DNA from: Bacillus sp. NTK074B
Lineage (GTDB): Bacteria; Bacillota; Bacilli; Bacillales; Bacillaceae_B
Direction: 5' to 3'
DNA length: 64,000 nt
Assembly: GCF_017303375.1 (NCBI RefSeq)
Contig: NZ_JAFKOH010000001.1
Coordinates: forward strand, 1-64,000
A model generated the notes under the pieces. That model saw only the letters and a program-made list of their open reading frames with translations, was not told the DNA's origin and searched no databases. Position 1 is the first letter of the stretch. The number at the start of each line of letters is the position of its first letter. Both the position numbers and the translations under genes were made by a program. Below, in pieces: positions 44,043-51,757 of this stretch.

Positions 44043-44136
44043 ATTGAATAGCCTCCACTTTGGATAGATGCAAGACAAATAAACTCTTTTCCCACTGAAA
44101 AAAGTGATCTTCAAGAATGATTTATGAATGTAAGGT

Positions 44137-44463
44137 TCAGAGGTAATTGGAATGGGTCCTGACCACTTCAAGGAAGCCAAATGAATCCGGATAAATCTCA
44201 AGACAAATTGAAGTTCGTCCGAATGGCTTCAACTCATAATGCAAGTCAGGGGGAAGGGTGATTTTACTTTGGGGGATACCCTCTTGTTTGTGAACAAGGG
44301 AAGGCACCACATCGAGAATCATAGAGGCGTCTGTCAAATACAGATGAGCTGAAATAGTTGCCTCTTTATCAAAATTGGTTGAAAAAGATTGATGTGATTG
44401 CTGTTGAACCGGATTCGTTACAAACGTCAAACAGAACAGCATCATCAACACAAATCTCGCCAT
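44137..44463 (-). CDS. Hypothetical exported protein, 108 residues
   Basis: An N-terminal signal peptide (MARFVLMMLFCLTFVTNPVQ) has no lipobox and no twin-arginine pair. The mature part is about 85 residues and looks like a small beta domain (TISAHLYLTDASMILDVVPS). No family is recognised. ATG at 44463 follows GGGAGGTGAAGGG. The gene is first of three minus-strand genes ending with tatA. Confidence 0.6.
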   Translation of the reverse strand: MARFVLMMLFCLTFVTNPVQQQSHQSFSTNFDKEATISAHLYLTDASMILDVVPSLVHKQEGIPQSKITLPPDLHYELKPFGRTSICLEIYPDSFGFLEVVRTHSNYL

Positions 44464-44534
44464 AGCCCTTCACCTCCCATGATAATATTAAATTTAATTA
44501 TAGCCATATTTCACCCGTTGTCTATAAAAATTCT

Positions 44535-44599
44535 GAGGGACGGACCTCTGTAAGAGAAGCGAATTTCCCTAGATTTATCCTATTGGAGGTCCGTCCCTC
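44535..44599. repeat. GGGACGGACC hairpin repeat, copy 3
   Basis: Perfect 14-bp arms GAGGGACGGACCTC (44535-44548) are inverted at 44586-44599 around a 37-bp interior unlike copies 1 and 2. Confidence 0.8.
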
Positions 44600-44672
44600 C
44601 AGGTGGGAGGGGTTTACTGATTAGAAATGGGGGTATAAAGGATTGAATATGTATATTTATGGAAGGGGATTT

Positions 44673-45224
44673 ATGATGGAAGAGAAGGCTGTTCATTTTT
44701 ATGAATCCAAGTGGAAGTTGGGATTGATAGCGGCAGGCAGCATTATGTTTGTTTTCTTGTGTGTGTTTTTATCGTATGAGTTTTTCTTTGTAGATGTCAA
44801 TTATCTGATAGGGGCAGTCGTTGTGTTGGGAGGGGTGTTTTTTCTCTTTTGTAGTATTCTGATCTTTAAGAAGATCTCACACGATGCTCCTCATGTCAGC
44901 ATGACGCAGGATCATCTTATTTTGTATGTACTGCCGGACGAACCAGTTCATATCAGGTGGGAAGATATAGAGAGCTATATACCTTATAAAATTTACCGTA
45001 ATGCTTTTATTGGTCTCGTTCTGATTGATGAAAAAAAGTACCGGGATAAAATGCCCAATAAGCTGAAACGAATGTCTAAGATGAATGTGAAAATGGGGTA
45101 CCCCCAATATAATATTGTTCAGGGCAATCTTAAAGATCCAAAAGGTTTGCTTGGAGAATTGAATAAGCGTATCCCTCACTCAAAAATGGTTACTGATGAA
45201 GATGTATCTGCTACAAACTCATGA
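44673..45224 (+). CDS. Two-helix membrane protein, STM3941-like
   Basis: Two hydrophobic helices (about residues 15-38 and 45-66) are followed by a soluble domain of about 115 residues, with the pattern of STM3941-family proteins (HVSMTQDHLILY, then PVHIRWEDIESY). Their function is unknown. Upstream in-frame TTG at 44643 is possible, but ATG at 44673 or 44676 follows GGAAGGGG. The gene lies just downstream of hairpin repeat copy 3. Confidence 0.6.
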   Translation: MMEEKAVHFYESKWKLGLIAAGSIMFVFLCVFLSYEFFFVDVNYLIGAVVVLGGVFFLFCSILIFKKISHDAPHVSMTQDHLILYVLPDEPVHIRWEDIESYIPYKIYRNAFIGLVLIDEKKYRDKMPNKLKRMSKMNVKMGYPQYNIVQGNLKDPKGLLGELNKRIPHSKMVTDEDVSATNS

Positions 45225-45248
45225 TCATAAAAAATATATAAATGAAAA

Positions 45249-45275
45249 AAAGGTGAGCAATCAATGCCCACCTTT
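45249..45275 (-). terminator. Terminator after guaC
   Basis: AAAGGTG (45249-45255) pairs with CACCTTT (45269-45275). On the minus strand a run of seven T follows. Confidence 0.8.
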
Positions 45276-45288
45276 CAACCTTTCTCCT

Positions 45289-46272
45289 TTAATATACCTT
45301 ATCACCGTTAAAGATCGAATTCTTGACGACAACATAATCCACTGTACGGATTGACTCAAGCTTCGTTCCTCCTGCATAGGAAATTGAGGATTGTAGATCC
45401 TGTTCCATTTCGATAAGGGTATGCTCTAAAGATCCTTTATGCTCAACATACATTTTCTTTCCTTCAACATTCTTCTTTTCACCTTTTTGAAATTCTGAAG
45501 CTGATCCGAAGTATTCTTTGAAGAGTTTGCCGTCTTTTTCAATGGTTTCACCTGGAGATTCTTCATGCCCGGCAAATAAGGATCCGATCATCACCATGGT
45601 CGCTCCAAAGCGGATGGATTTTGCAACATCACCATGGGTACGGATTCCTCCATCAGCAATGATTGGTTTAGTAGCTGCTTTAGCACACCATCTCAGTGCA
45701 GCCAGCTGCCATCCACCTGTACCAAAGCCTGTTTTGATCTTTGTAATGCACACTTTACCAGGTCCAATTCCAACCTTGGTAGCATCGGCACCTGCATGTT
45801 CCAATTCTCTTACTGCCTCAGGTGTACCAACGTTTCCGGCAATAACAAAGCTATCGGGTACGTGTTTTTTAATATGCTGGATCATGCTGATGACGGCATT
45901 GGAATGTCCATGTGCGATATCGATTGTGATGTAATCCGGAATCAGATTTTCTTCAGCCAGCTGCTCAACGAAGGCATATTCATCTTCTTTTACACCTACA
46001 GAAATAGAAGAAATCAATCCACGGGAATTCATATCCTTAATAAATGATATACGTTTCTCCGGTTCAAAACGATGCATGATATAGAAATAATTATTTTCAG
46101 CCAAGTAGACTGCGATTTTTTCATCAATAATGGTTTGCATATTAGCAGGGACTACAGGCAATTTAAACGTGTGTCCACCAAGGGTTACACTCGTATCACA
46201 TTCAGAACGGCTGTTAACCACACACTTTGCAGGAATTAATTGAATATCTTCGTAATCAAATACATTTTCCAT
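45289..46272 (-). CDS. guaC: GMP reductase
   Basis: GuaC converts GMP to IMP with NADPH and so returns guanine nucleotides to the common purine pool. The protein begins [19 protein letters not shown] and has the catalytic loop [17 protein letters not shown], with the active Cys and Thr. It also has [19 protein letters not shown] and MIGSLFAGH for phosphate binding. Length from ATG at 46272 is 327 residues, as in B. subtilis. An upstream in-frame start at 46290 lacks a ribosome site. PurBox-like sites and a good promoter precede it. Confidence 0.95.
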   Translation of the reverse strand: MENVFDYEDIQLIPAKCVVNSRSECDTSVTLGGHTFKLPVVPANMQTIIDEKIAVYLAENNYFYIMHRFEPEKRISFIKDMNSRGLISSISVGVKEDEYAFVEQLAEENLIPDYITIDIAHGHSNAVISMIQHIKKHVPDSFVIAGNVGTPEAVRELEHAGADATKVGIGPGKVCITKIKTGFGTGGWQLAALRWCAKAATKPIIADGGIRTHGDVAKSIRFGATMVMIGSLFAGHEESPGETIEKDGKLFKEYFGSASEFQKGEKKNVEGKKMYVEHKGSLEHTLIEMEQDLQSSISYAGGTKLESIRTVDYVVVKNSIFNGDKVY

Positions 46273-46286
46273 TATTACACCCCTAA

Positions 46287-46363
46287 ACACGAATATTAAA
46301 GTTTGTTTATTTTATAAATGTTCGTCCATAAGGTAATTTACATCATATTCTTATCGATGTCAA
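46287..46363 (-). promoter_or_regulatory. guaC promoter and PurBox-like pair
   Basis: On the minus strand TTGACA (46358-46363) and TAAATT (46335-46340) are 17 bp apart. Downstream lie inverted CGAA cores (46321-46324 and 46290-46293), in the contexts GACGAACAT and ATATTCGT, 31 bp apart start to start. This matches paired PurR boxes. guaC belongs to the PurR regulon in B. subtilis. Confidence 0.65.
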
Positions 46364-46512
46364 AGGTTTTTAATAAATCTCTTCAGAGGATATAAAATAT
46401 CCATGTTTAAGATCATTAAGCGTTTACATCAAGTCAATCAAGTATTAGACTGTGTTACAGTGTAAGGAAGTGGCAAATGATTAAATACGTATAAAATGAA
46501 AGGTGGTTTATT

Positions 46513-47064
46513 ATGTATTGGGTAATTGCTTTATTCGATGACGCAACGGAAGAGCGGATCAGGGAAATTTGGAAGGAACTCAGGGCTAAGGAGATTTCTT
46601 ATTATGAAGAAGAAATCAACGATGCCCGCCCTCATCTTACAATAGGTAGTTATACCGATCTAAATAAAGAAGAATATATACAATCGTTAAAGATGTTTTA
46701 TCAAGATGATCGAGCACTTAAGGTTGTGTTTAATACAGTAGGTTCATTTCTAAATTTCGGCACCCTTTTTCTTTCTCCGACTGTTACGAGGGAACTCCTG
46801 GATTTTCACACTTATCATCACGATCACTTTCAAACCTTCAATGAGTCTGCAAATCCACTCTATCTTCCTGGTAATTGGATACCTCATTGCACATTGGCAA
46901 ATAAGCTTAGCCCGGAGAAATTAGCAGATGGATTCCAACATTGCTTAGAGCGCGGAGACAAGATTGAGGCGAAGATTACGGATATAGCTCTAATTGAATT
47001 AGTGGACGATTCCAAGGATTGTGTAGATGCACCTATCGTATTTTCACAGTCATTAAAAAGATAA
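46513..47064 (+). CDS. 2H phosphoesterase / 2'-5' RNA ligase-like protein
   Basis: The 183-residue protein has the two HxT motifs of the 2H superfamily, RPHLTIG near residue 40 and IPHCTLAN near 125. Members hydrolyse cyclic phosphodiesters or 2'-5' linkages in RNA. B. subtilis YjcG belongs to the same superfamily. The physiological substrate is unknown. ATG at 46513 follows GAAAGGTGG. The gene stands alone. Confidence 0.82.
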   Translation: MYWVIALFDDATEERIREIWKELRAKEISYYEEEINDARPHLTIGSYTDLNKEEYIQSLKMFYQDDRALKVVFNTVGSFLNFGTLFLSPTVTRELLDFHTYHHDHFQTFNESANPLYLPGNWIPHCTLANKLSPEKLADGFQHCLERGDKIEAKITDIALIELVDDSKDCVDAPIVFSQSLKR

Positions 47065-47207
47065 ATCATTAATACAGAAACACCCAAAGCATGTTTCATT
47101 ACGCCAATTGGTGTTTTGATGTAGAGACATATTGAATTCATTGATCATTGTCTGGCAGACTCTTGCAACGTCCACATTATTCAGGAAGAGTCAGAGCTGA
47201 ACCGATA

Positions 47208-48164
47208 TTATTTATTATTTTCCTCGAACGATTCTCCAGTCATAACCGTCATAAACCTCTTGAAGAACAATCCATAATCAAAGGAAAAGGCGATTCGGTG
47301 CTTATTTGCTTTTTCTTCGAACTGAATATATGGCCTGATATCGGCTATGCTCTGTCCCCGATGGATACCTGTGCTCGAGGTGACGATATGAACAGGCAGT
47401 TCTCGAAATGAAAACATATCCTCGCATATTGTTGCCATGATGGTTATCGCATCGTGGACCGGACTCCCTTTTATAGAAGGGTTCCTATTTTTATAAAACG
47501 CATAATAATAATCTAACAGGGGCTTGACCAATTGGGTACGTCCTTTATGATGGATGTAATTCACCATATCAGGTGTCACAATGGCATGATCAGTTACATT
47601 CAGCGGGATGATGGTAAGATTCTTTGCATATGTCGTCACGATTTTTACTGCAATCGGATCAGAGTGAAAATTCGCTTCTGACACCGCCGTCACGTTTCCT
47701 GGTACCCAGAATGCCCCGCCCATAACATAAATCTTCTTTACTTTATTCATAAGACTTTGATAAAGGATGAACATGTTGGCGAGGGAAGTAAGCCTTCCCA
47801 CATTCACAATGATAAGTTCATTACCATATTTCTCGATTAATCTGGTAATCTCAAAAAAATTTTCGATTTCTCCTTCATATGCAAAAGGTTTGATAGGACC
47901 CAGTCCATATTCACCATGTATTTCGGGAAAGTATTTTGGCTGCTCAGCTGTCATAGGAACCTCGGCTCCCCCTATAATTGGAATTTGATCTTTAAGATTC
48001 AATGATTCCATCAAGTAATGAGCGCTTGTAACAGCACGCGCTCTCGGTACATTTCCATAATCCGCAACAATACCAACCAGATCAATATCTTCACTGAGAT
48101 AAGAAAAGATGAGCGCAATTGTATCATCAATTCCAATATCGGCAAATAACAATACCTTGACCAA
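47208..48164 (-). CDS. Nucleoside hydrolase-like protein
   Basis: Nucleoside hydrolases split the N-glycosidic bond of ribonucleosides using a bound calcium. The signature DxDxxxDD reads FADIGIDD, so its first Asp is Phe while the other three acidic residues remain. The late active-site block SPVHDAIT (His-Asp) is intact. The calcium-side threonine segment reads NVGRLTSLAN. Activity is plausible but the first metal-side residue is lost. TTG at 48164 follows GGCGGTGAGAG, and the longer GTG start at 48188 has no ribosome site. It is divergent from the MerR gene. Confidence 0.8.
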   Translation of the reverse strand: MVKVLLFADIGIDDTIALIFSYLSEDIDLVGIVADYGNVPRARAVTSAHYLMESLNLKDQIPIIGGAEVPMTAEQPKYFPEIHGEYGLGPIKPFAYEGEIENFFEITRLIEKYGNELIIVNVGRLTSLANMFILYQSLMNKVKKIYVMGGAFWVPGNVTAVSEANFHSDPIAVKIVTTYAKNLTIIPLNVTDHAIVTPDMVNYIHHKGRTQLVKPLLDYYYAFYKNRNPSIKGSPVHDAITIMATICEDMFSFRELPVHIVTSSTGIHRGQSIADIRPYIQFEEKANKHRIAFSFDYGLFFKRFMTVMTGESFEENNK

Positions 48165-48240
48165 GACTCTCACCGCCGTATTTTTCACTAGTATATGGAA
48201 AAGGGTATTCTGATTATGAATAAACTTTTTTAGAAAGCAG

Positions 48241-48271
48241 TTGAACTTTACGTCAACGTCAATGTTAAAAT
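48241..48271 (+). promoter_or_regulatory. MerR-type promoter with operator in a 19-bp spacer
   Basis: TTGAAC (48241-48246) and TAAAAT (48266-48271) are 19 bp apart, the long spacing typical of MerR-regulated promoters. TTTACGTCAACGTCAA (48247-48262) fills the spacer and resembles, from memory, LiuR-type operators of branched-chain or fatty acid breakdown genes. Confidence 0.65.
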
Positions 48272-48308
48272 ATAAATATCAAAATTTTCACAAAAAGGCT
48301 TGATTCAA

Positions 48309-48692
48309 ATGAACTACAGCATTTCGCAGTTAGCGAAAGATTTCAATGTAACCACGCGAACTATCCGTTATTATGAAGAACTTGAATTATTGCATCCAGA
48401 CAGGAGTGATTCAGGTAGACGCCTGTACTCAAAACGAGATGTTACCAGGTTGAAATTAATCTTCAGGGGAAAACGTTTCGGCTTTACTTTAGAGGAAATT
48501 AGAGAAATGATTCAACTATTTGATCAGGATCGAAGTGGAAGAAAGCAACTGGAACGAACAATTGAGTATGGAAACATGCGAATAAAGGAGGTGACCCATT
48601 TCATTCAGGAACTGGAGGATATGAAATTTGAAATGGAAACCCTTAGGGACGAATTCATTAAAAAATTACAATATTCAGGAGAGATAGAATGA
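48309..48692 (+). CDS. MerR-family regulator
   Basis: The N-terminal winged helix has the MerR pattern (YSISQLAKDFNVTTRTIRYYEELELL, then SGRRLYSKRDVTRLKLI), followed by a dimerising coiled coil to residue 127. No effector cysteines are present. It overlaps the acyl-CoA dehydrogenase gene by 4 bp, so it probably controls that gene and itself, possibly in response to an acyl-CoA, like LiuR. ATG at 48309 lies after AAAAGG at slightly long spacing. Confidence 0.83.
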   Translation: MNYSISQLAKDFNVTTRTIRYYEELELLHPDRSDSGRRLYSKRDVTRLKLIFRGKRFGFTLEEIREMIQLFDQDRSGRKQLERTIEYGNMRIKEVTHFIQELEDMKFEMETLRDEFIKKLQYSGEIE

Positions 48693-50371
48693 AAAGAATC
48701 GAAAATTTTTATACGGAAGATCCACATCTAAAAGAAATACTCCGATGCTACTTGGACAAAGATTTTTTCGCCTGGGCTGATCGATCACTAAACGAATTCG
48801 GTAAACTTTGTGCCGGTGAAATCGATGAGCGAGCTGTCCACACGGATCGTGAAGGCCAGCCCAAGCTCATTAAGTACAACCGGTTAGGGGAAGAAATTTC
48901 TGAAGTTTGGGTGAACGAAGGTTACAAGAAAACAGTTGAACAGACCTACAATAAAGGGATTGTCGGCTATATTCATAAAAATATCCCTGAGCTTGGACGT
49001 AAAGGAAATTATGTATTGTCCTATGCTCAGGGATATTTATTATCTCAAACAGAGCCAGGTTTCTATTGTCCTGTCACTCTTTCCATGGCGACAGCCCTCC
49101 TTCTTGAAAAATATGCTTCTCGTGAGCTGAAAGAAAGGTTCCTTCCACATGTCCTATCAACTGGAGAGGTCGAATTATATGAGGGGGCGACCTTCTTAAC
49201 TGAAAGGCAGGGAGGCTCTGATGTTGGCGCTAACGATACAAAAGCCATCCCAAATGGAACCAACTATCGTCTATGGGGTGAAAAATATTTTGCCTCGAAT
49301 GCAGGTATGTGTGGGGTGACGATGGTATTGGCCCGTATAGAAGGGTCAGGCAGCGGATCAAAGGGTCTGAGTTTATTCGCTGTTCCATGGAGAAACGATG
49401 ACGGTTCGCTTAACGGCATCCACATCCGCAGGTTAAAAGATAAATTGGGTGTACGGGCTGTTCCATCTGCAGAAGTAGAGTTCAAGGGGGCTGAAGCTTA
49501 TCTAGTCGGTGAACCGGACCGGGGTATTTACTATATGATGGAAGCCCTGAATTTATCACGGGTTTGTAATGCCATTGCCTCCATCGGCATCATGAGAAGA
49601 GCCTACCTTGAAGCGCGAAATTATGCTTTCTACCGTGAAGCATTCGGGCACCCGTTATCTCATTATCCAATGATCAAAGAAACCTTGACCAGCCTCGCTG
49701 CCAAACAGGAAGTGGAAACAAGTGCGGTATTTCATCTCGTAGATTTGTTCAATCGCGTCGTATCCGATGATATTCCTTCCACAGAAGAAGAATCTGTACT
49801 AAACCGCCTGCTTATAGCCATTCTGAAAAAAGAGTCGGCAGAACAGGCCATTCATTTCTCTCACGAAGCGATCGAAATGCACGGGGGAAATGGCTACATC
49901 GAGGATTTCGTCCTTCCACGTTTACTCAGGGATGCCCAAGTATTGACTGTGTGGGAAGGTACAGCAAATATCTTAGGGCTTGAAGTTCTAAGGTTAATGA
50001 ATAAATATCGTGCTCATGAATACTTTCTAGCCGAAATGAAAGAAGAGCTATCCCTTATGCCAGAAGAATTCACCTCATTCACTGTCCCATTAACCAAAGG
50101 AATCGCGAAACTGGAACAACTATTGAAGGTGGTTGAGACGGCCCATCACGATACTCAAACGTATCATGCAAAGAGAATCGCAGAGCTTATGGTACGTATT
50201 TTCGAAAGTGTAATCGCACTTAAAGATGCCCATACCTTTGGTACAGAGAGAAAACGCATGATTGCTGAAGTCTTTATCGAGCAAACATGGAAACAAACAG
50301 AATGGATGGATGAAGAAATGAAATCTGTACAATACTTCGACGAAATCGTCGGGGTGAAAGTAAAGGTTTAA
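48689..50371 (+). CDS. Acyl-CoA dehydrogenase, AidB-like
   Basis: This FAD-dependent acyl-CoA dehydrogenase-fold protein has 560 residues, longer than the usual 380, with an extra C-terminal helical domain as in AidB. Visible family blocks are LTERQGGSDVGAND, AIEMHGGNGYIED and LPRLLRDAQVLTVWEGTANI. AidB proteins bind DNA and protect from alkylation, whereas others act on acyl-CoA. The MerR partner favours a metabolic role. ATG overlaps the merR stop (ATGA). A terminator follows. Confidence 0.82.
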   Translation: MKRIENFYTEDPHLKEILRCYLDKDFFAWADRSLNEFGKLCAGEIDERAVHTDREGQPKLIKYNRLGEEISEVWVNEGYKKTVEQTYNKGIVGYIHKNIPELGRKGNYVLSYAQGYLLSQTEPGFYCPVTLSMATALLLEKYASRELKERFLPHVLSTGEVELYEGATFLTERQGGSDVGANDTKAIPNGTNYRLWGEKYFASNAGMCGVTMVLARIEGSGSGSKGLSLFAVPWRNDDGSLNGIHIRRLKDKLGVRAVPSAEVEFKGAEAYLVGEPDRGIYYMMEALNLSRVCNAIASIGIMRRAYLEARNYAFYREAFGHPLSHYPMIKETLTSLAAKQEVETSAVFHLVDLFNRVVSDDIPSTEEESVLNRLLIAILKKESAEQAIHFSHEAIEMHGGNGYIEDFVLPRLLRDAQVLTVWEGTANILGLEVLRLMNKYRAHEYFLAEMKEELSLMPEEFTSFTVPLTKGIAKLEQLLKVVETAHHDTQTYHAKRIAELMVRIFESVIALKDAHTFGTERKRMIAEVFIEQTWKQTEWMDEEMKSVQYFDEIVGVKVKV

Positions 50372-50375
50372 ATAA

Positions 50376-50421
50376 AAAAAGAAATCCCCGGTATTCATTT
50401 AAGTCCAGGGATTTCTTTTTA
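50376..50421. terminator. Shared terminator between convergent genes
   Basis: AAAAGAAATCCC with GGGATTTCTTTT forms the stem, flanked by A and T runs. It serves both the dehydrogenase gene and the Cys-rich gene on the other strand. Confidence 0.88.
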
Positions 50422-50502
50422 TTTTTCACAGCAGCATGGACAATCACATTCTTTTTTCGTCTTGCACGTACAGCGTTCACAAGGACATTCTTTCGTCACC
50501 AA
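50419..50502 (-). CDS. Cys-rich microprotein, metallothionein-like, 27 residues
   Basis: A TTG start at 50502 is 6 nt behind the perfect site GGAGGTG. The 27-residue product has nine cysteines in the pattern ECPCERCTC, then ECDCPCCCEK, with four lysines between and around them. Such Cys-x-Cys and Cys-Cys spacing is typical of metal-binding metallothioneins, and an alternative is a structural or spore-associated Cys-rich peptide. It uses the shared terminator at 50376-50421. Family membership is not established. Confidence 0.6.
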   Translation of the reverse strand: MVTKECPCERCTCKTKKECDCPCCCEK

Positions 50503-50665
50503 GAGATACACCTCCGATTATGCAATATGTTATTATCCATCGTTACCAAAATACTGAATTCCATACATATATGAGAGTGAATACCTTTTAGACGGTCATA
50601 GCACGTGAATTTCTAATGATTGCTTCGGGGAAAATTTACAATTAAGACAAAACGATATCCATTTG

Positions 50666-50694
50666 TTTACAAATAAAAGAGAATAAGGTAATAT
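50666..50694 (+). promoter_or_regulatory. Promoter of the lipoprotein gene
   Basis: TTTACA (50666-50671) and TAATAT (50689-50694) are separated by 17 bp and lie 40 bp before the start codon. Confidence 0.6.
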
Positions 50695-50733
50695 ATGTAA
50701 TTGTAGGAACGAATGAATGGGGAGGAATTGTAG

Positions 50734-51285
50734 ATGAAAAAATTGATGTTACCCTTTTTCTTGCTATCTATGAGTTTATTAATCGCTGCGTGCAGTAGCG
50801 ATGAAGGTAGTAAAGAAGAAAAAGAAACAGAAACTGAAGCAACAGAGGAATCAGCAAAGTCGGATGAGATGGATATGAAAACCGCTCTATTAGACTATCA
50901 AATGGAAATCATCGATACAGTGAATGCAAATGACTCTGCTATCTACGCATTTGAAACAGCCAAGGCAAAAGAGGAAGAAAAGCCAAGCGCTGAAGAGATT
51001 GCAAAGATGAAGACCGATGCCGAGGCAGCGGCTAAAAAAGTAGCAGAAGATGTGCATGCACTTGAAGTACCGGCTGCTCTCGATGCCAAGAAAGAAGAGA
51101 TACAAGGTGCACTTGATGACCTTGCAAAATCATATGAAACTAGAGCTGCCAACCTTTCAGACGAAGCAAACGCAGAATACGCAGAGTCGGATGAACAATT
51201 TGCGTCATTTGAAGAGAAAATGGCCGCTGTTTACGAAGAAGCTGGTTTGACTAAGCCAAGCTTTGCAGCCGATATTGTAGATTGA
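50734..51285 (+). CDS. Hypothetical lipoprotein, 183 residues
   Basis: A signal peptide ends in the lipobox LIAAC (Cys20), so the protein should be lipid-anchored outside the membrane. A low-complexity acidic linker (rich in Glu, Ser and Lys, residues 22-45) leads to a helical domain of about 130 residues rich in Ala, Glu and Asp, likely a coiled coil. No family is recognised. ATG at 50734 follows GGGGAGGAATTG. An extraordinary palindrome lies downstream. Confidence 0.75.
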   Translation: MKKLMLPFFLLSMSLLIAACSSDEGSKEEKETETEATEESAKSDEMDMKTALLDYQMEIIDTVNANDSAIYAFETAKAKEEEKPSAEEIAKMKTDAEAAAKKVAEDVHALEVPAALDAKKEEIQGALDDLAKSYETRAANLSDEANAEYAESDEQFASFEEKMAAVYEEAGLTKPSFAADIVD

Positions 51286-51350
51286 TAGGGGAAAACGGTT
51301 AGCATTCTAAAAAAGACTTGATTTAGATTTCCAATTAGAGGCTACACCCA

Positions 51351-51491
51351 GATTTTTGACTCATTCGGGAGAAACCTCGGTTTCTCCCGATTTTCAGCAA
51401 AGCTGAAAAGTAGCCTATGTGTAAAGCAAGCCTGGATCAAATGCATTTGATCCAGGCTTGCTTTACACATAGGCTAAATGAGTCAAAAATC
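51351..51491. repeat. 96-bp palindrome interrupted by two hairpins
   Basis: An outer 15-bp arm (51351-51365, GATTTTTGACTCATT) is complementary to 51477-51491. Inside are hairpin A (51366-51376 with 51379-51389), hairpin B (51391-51398 with 51402-51409) and a perfect 66-bp palindrome (51411-51476). Without the 45-bp block 51366-51410 the two arms would form one uninterrupted 96-bp palindrome. Hairpin A, followed by ATTTTC, may be the original lipoprotein terminator. Confidence 0.93.
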
Positions 51492-51584
51492 GTGATATTA
51501 TCTATATTCTCAATCGTGATATTATCTATATTCTCAATCGTGATATTATCTATATTCTCAATCGTGATATTATCTATATTCTCA
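51489..51584. repeat. Four perfect 24-bp tandem repeats
   Basis: The unit ATCGTGATATTATCTATATTCTCA occurs four times without change (starts 51489, 51513, 51537, 51561); it is 24 bp with the core TGATATTATCTATATT. The first unit begins inside the outer arm of the adjacent palindrome. There are no spacers, so this is not a CRISPR array. Confidence 0.95.
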
Positions 51585-51590
51585 AAGGAC

Positions 51591-51619
51591 AGGACTGACT
51601 AAACAGTCCTATTTTTTTT
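51591..51619 (+). terminator. Terminator after the tandem repeats
   Basis: AGGACTG (51591-51597) pairs with CAGTCCT (51604-51610), followed by eight T. Confidence 0.88.
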
Positions 51620-51757
51620 GCCTTCATAAAAGTTTGCTCCAGGAAACATTGTTAACTGCTGCTTATTAAGATTGCTTCACTAAAGAAGGTTGCTATAGAC
51701 CCACATTGGGATGGGTTGCTATGATATTCAAGTACATAAAAGGTGTGGAGGATATGA

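Noticed and set aside
42551..44599. One composite transposon bounded by the GGGACGGACC repeats
   Set aside because: Each repeat is a self-contained hairpin with both arms, and no transposase lies between them, so they look like separate small repeats.
45518..45934. 138-codon plus-strand frame inside guaC
   Set aside because: It is antisense to a well-conserved GMP reductase and has no ribosome site; it follows from the codon bias of guaC.
51489..51584. CRISPR-like array
   Set aside because: The 24-bp units are directly adjacent with no unique spacers, and no cas genes are in the window.
51417..51602. 61-codon frame encoding a repeated SIVILSIF segment
   Set aside because: It arises from the 24-bp tandem repeats and the palindrome, has no ribosome site, and its N-terminal part is half of a perfect inverted repeat.
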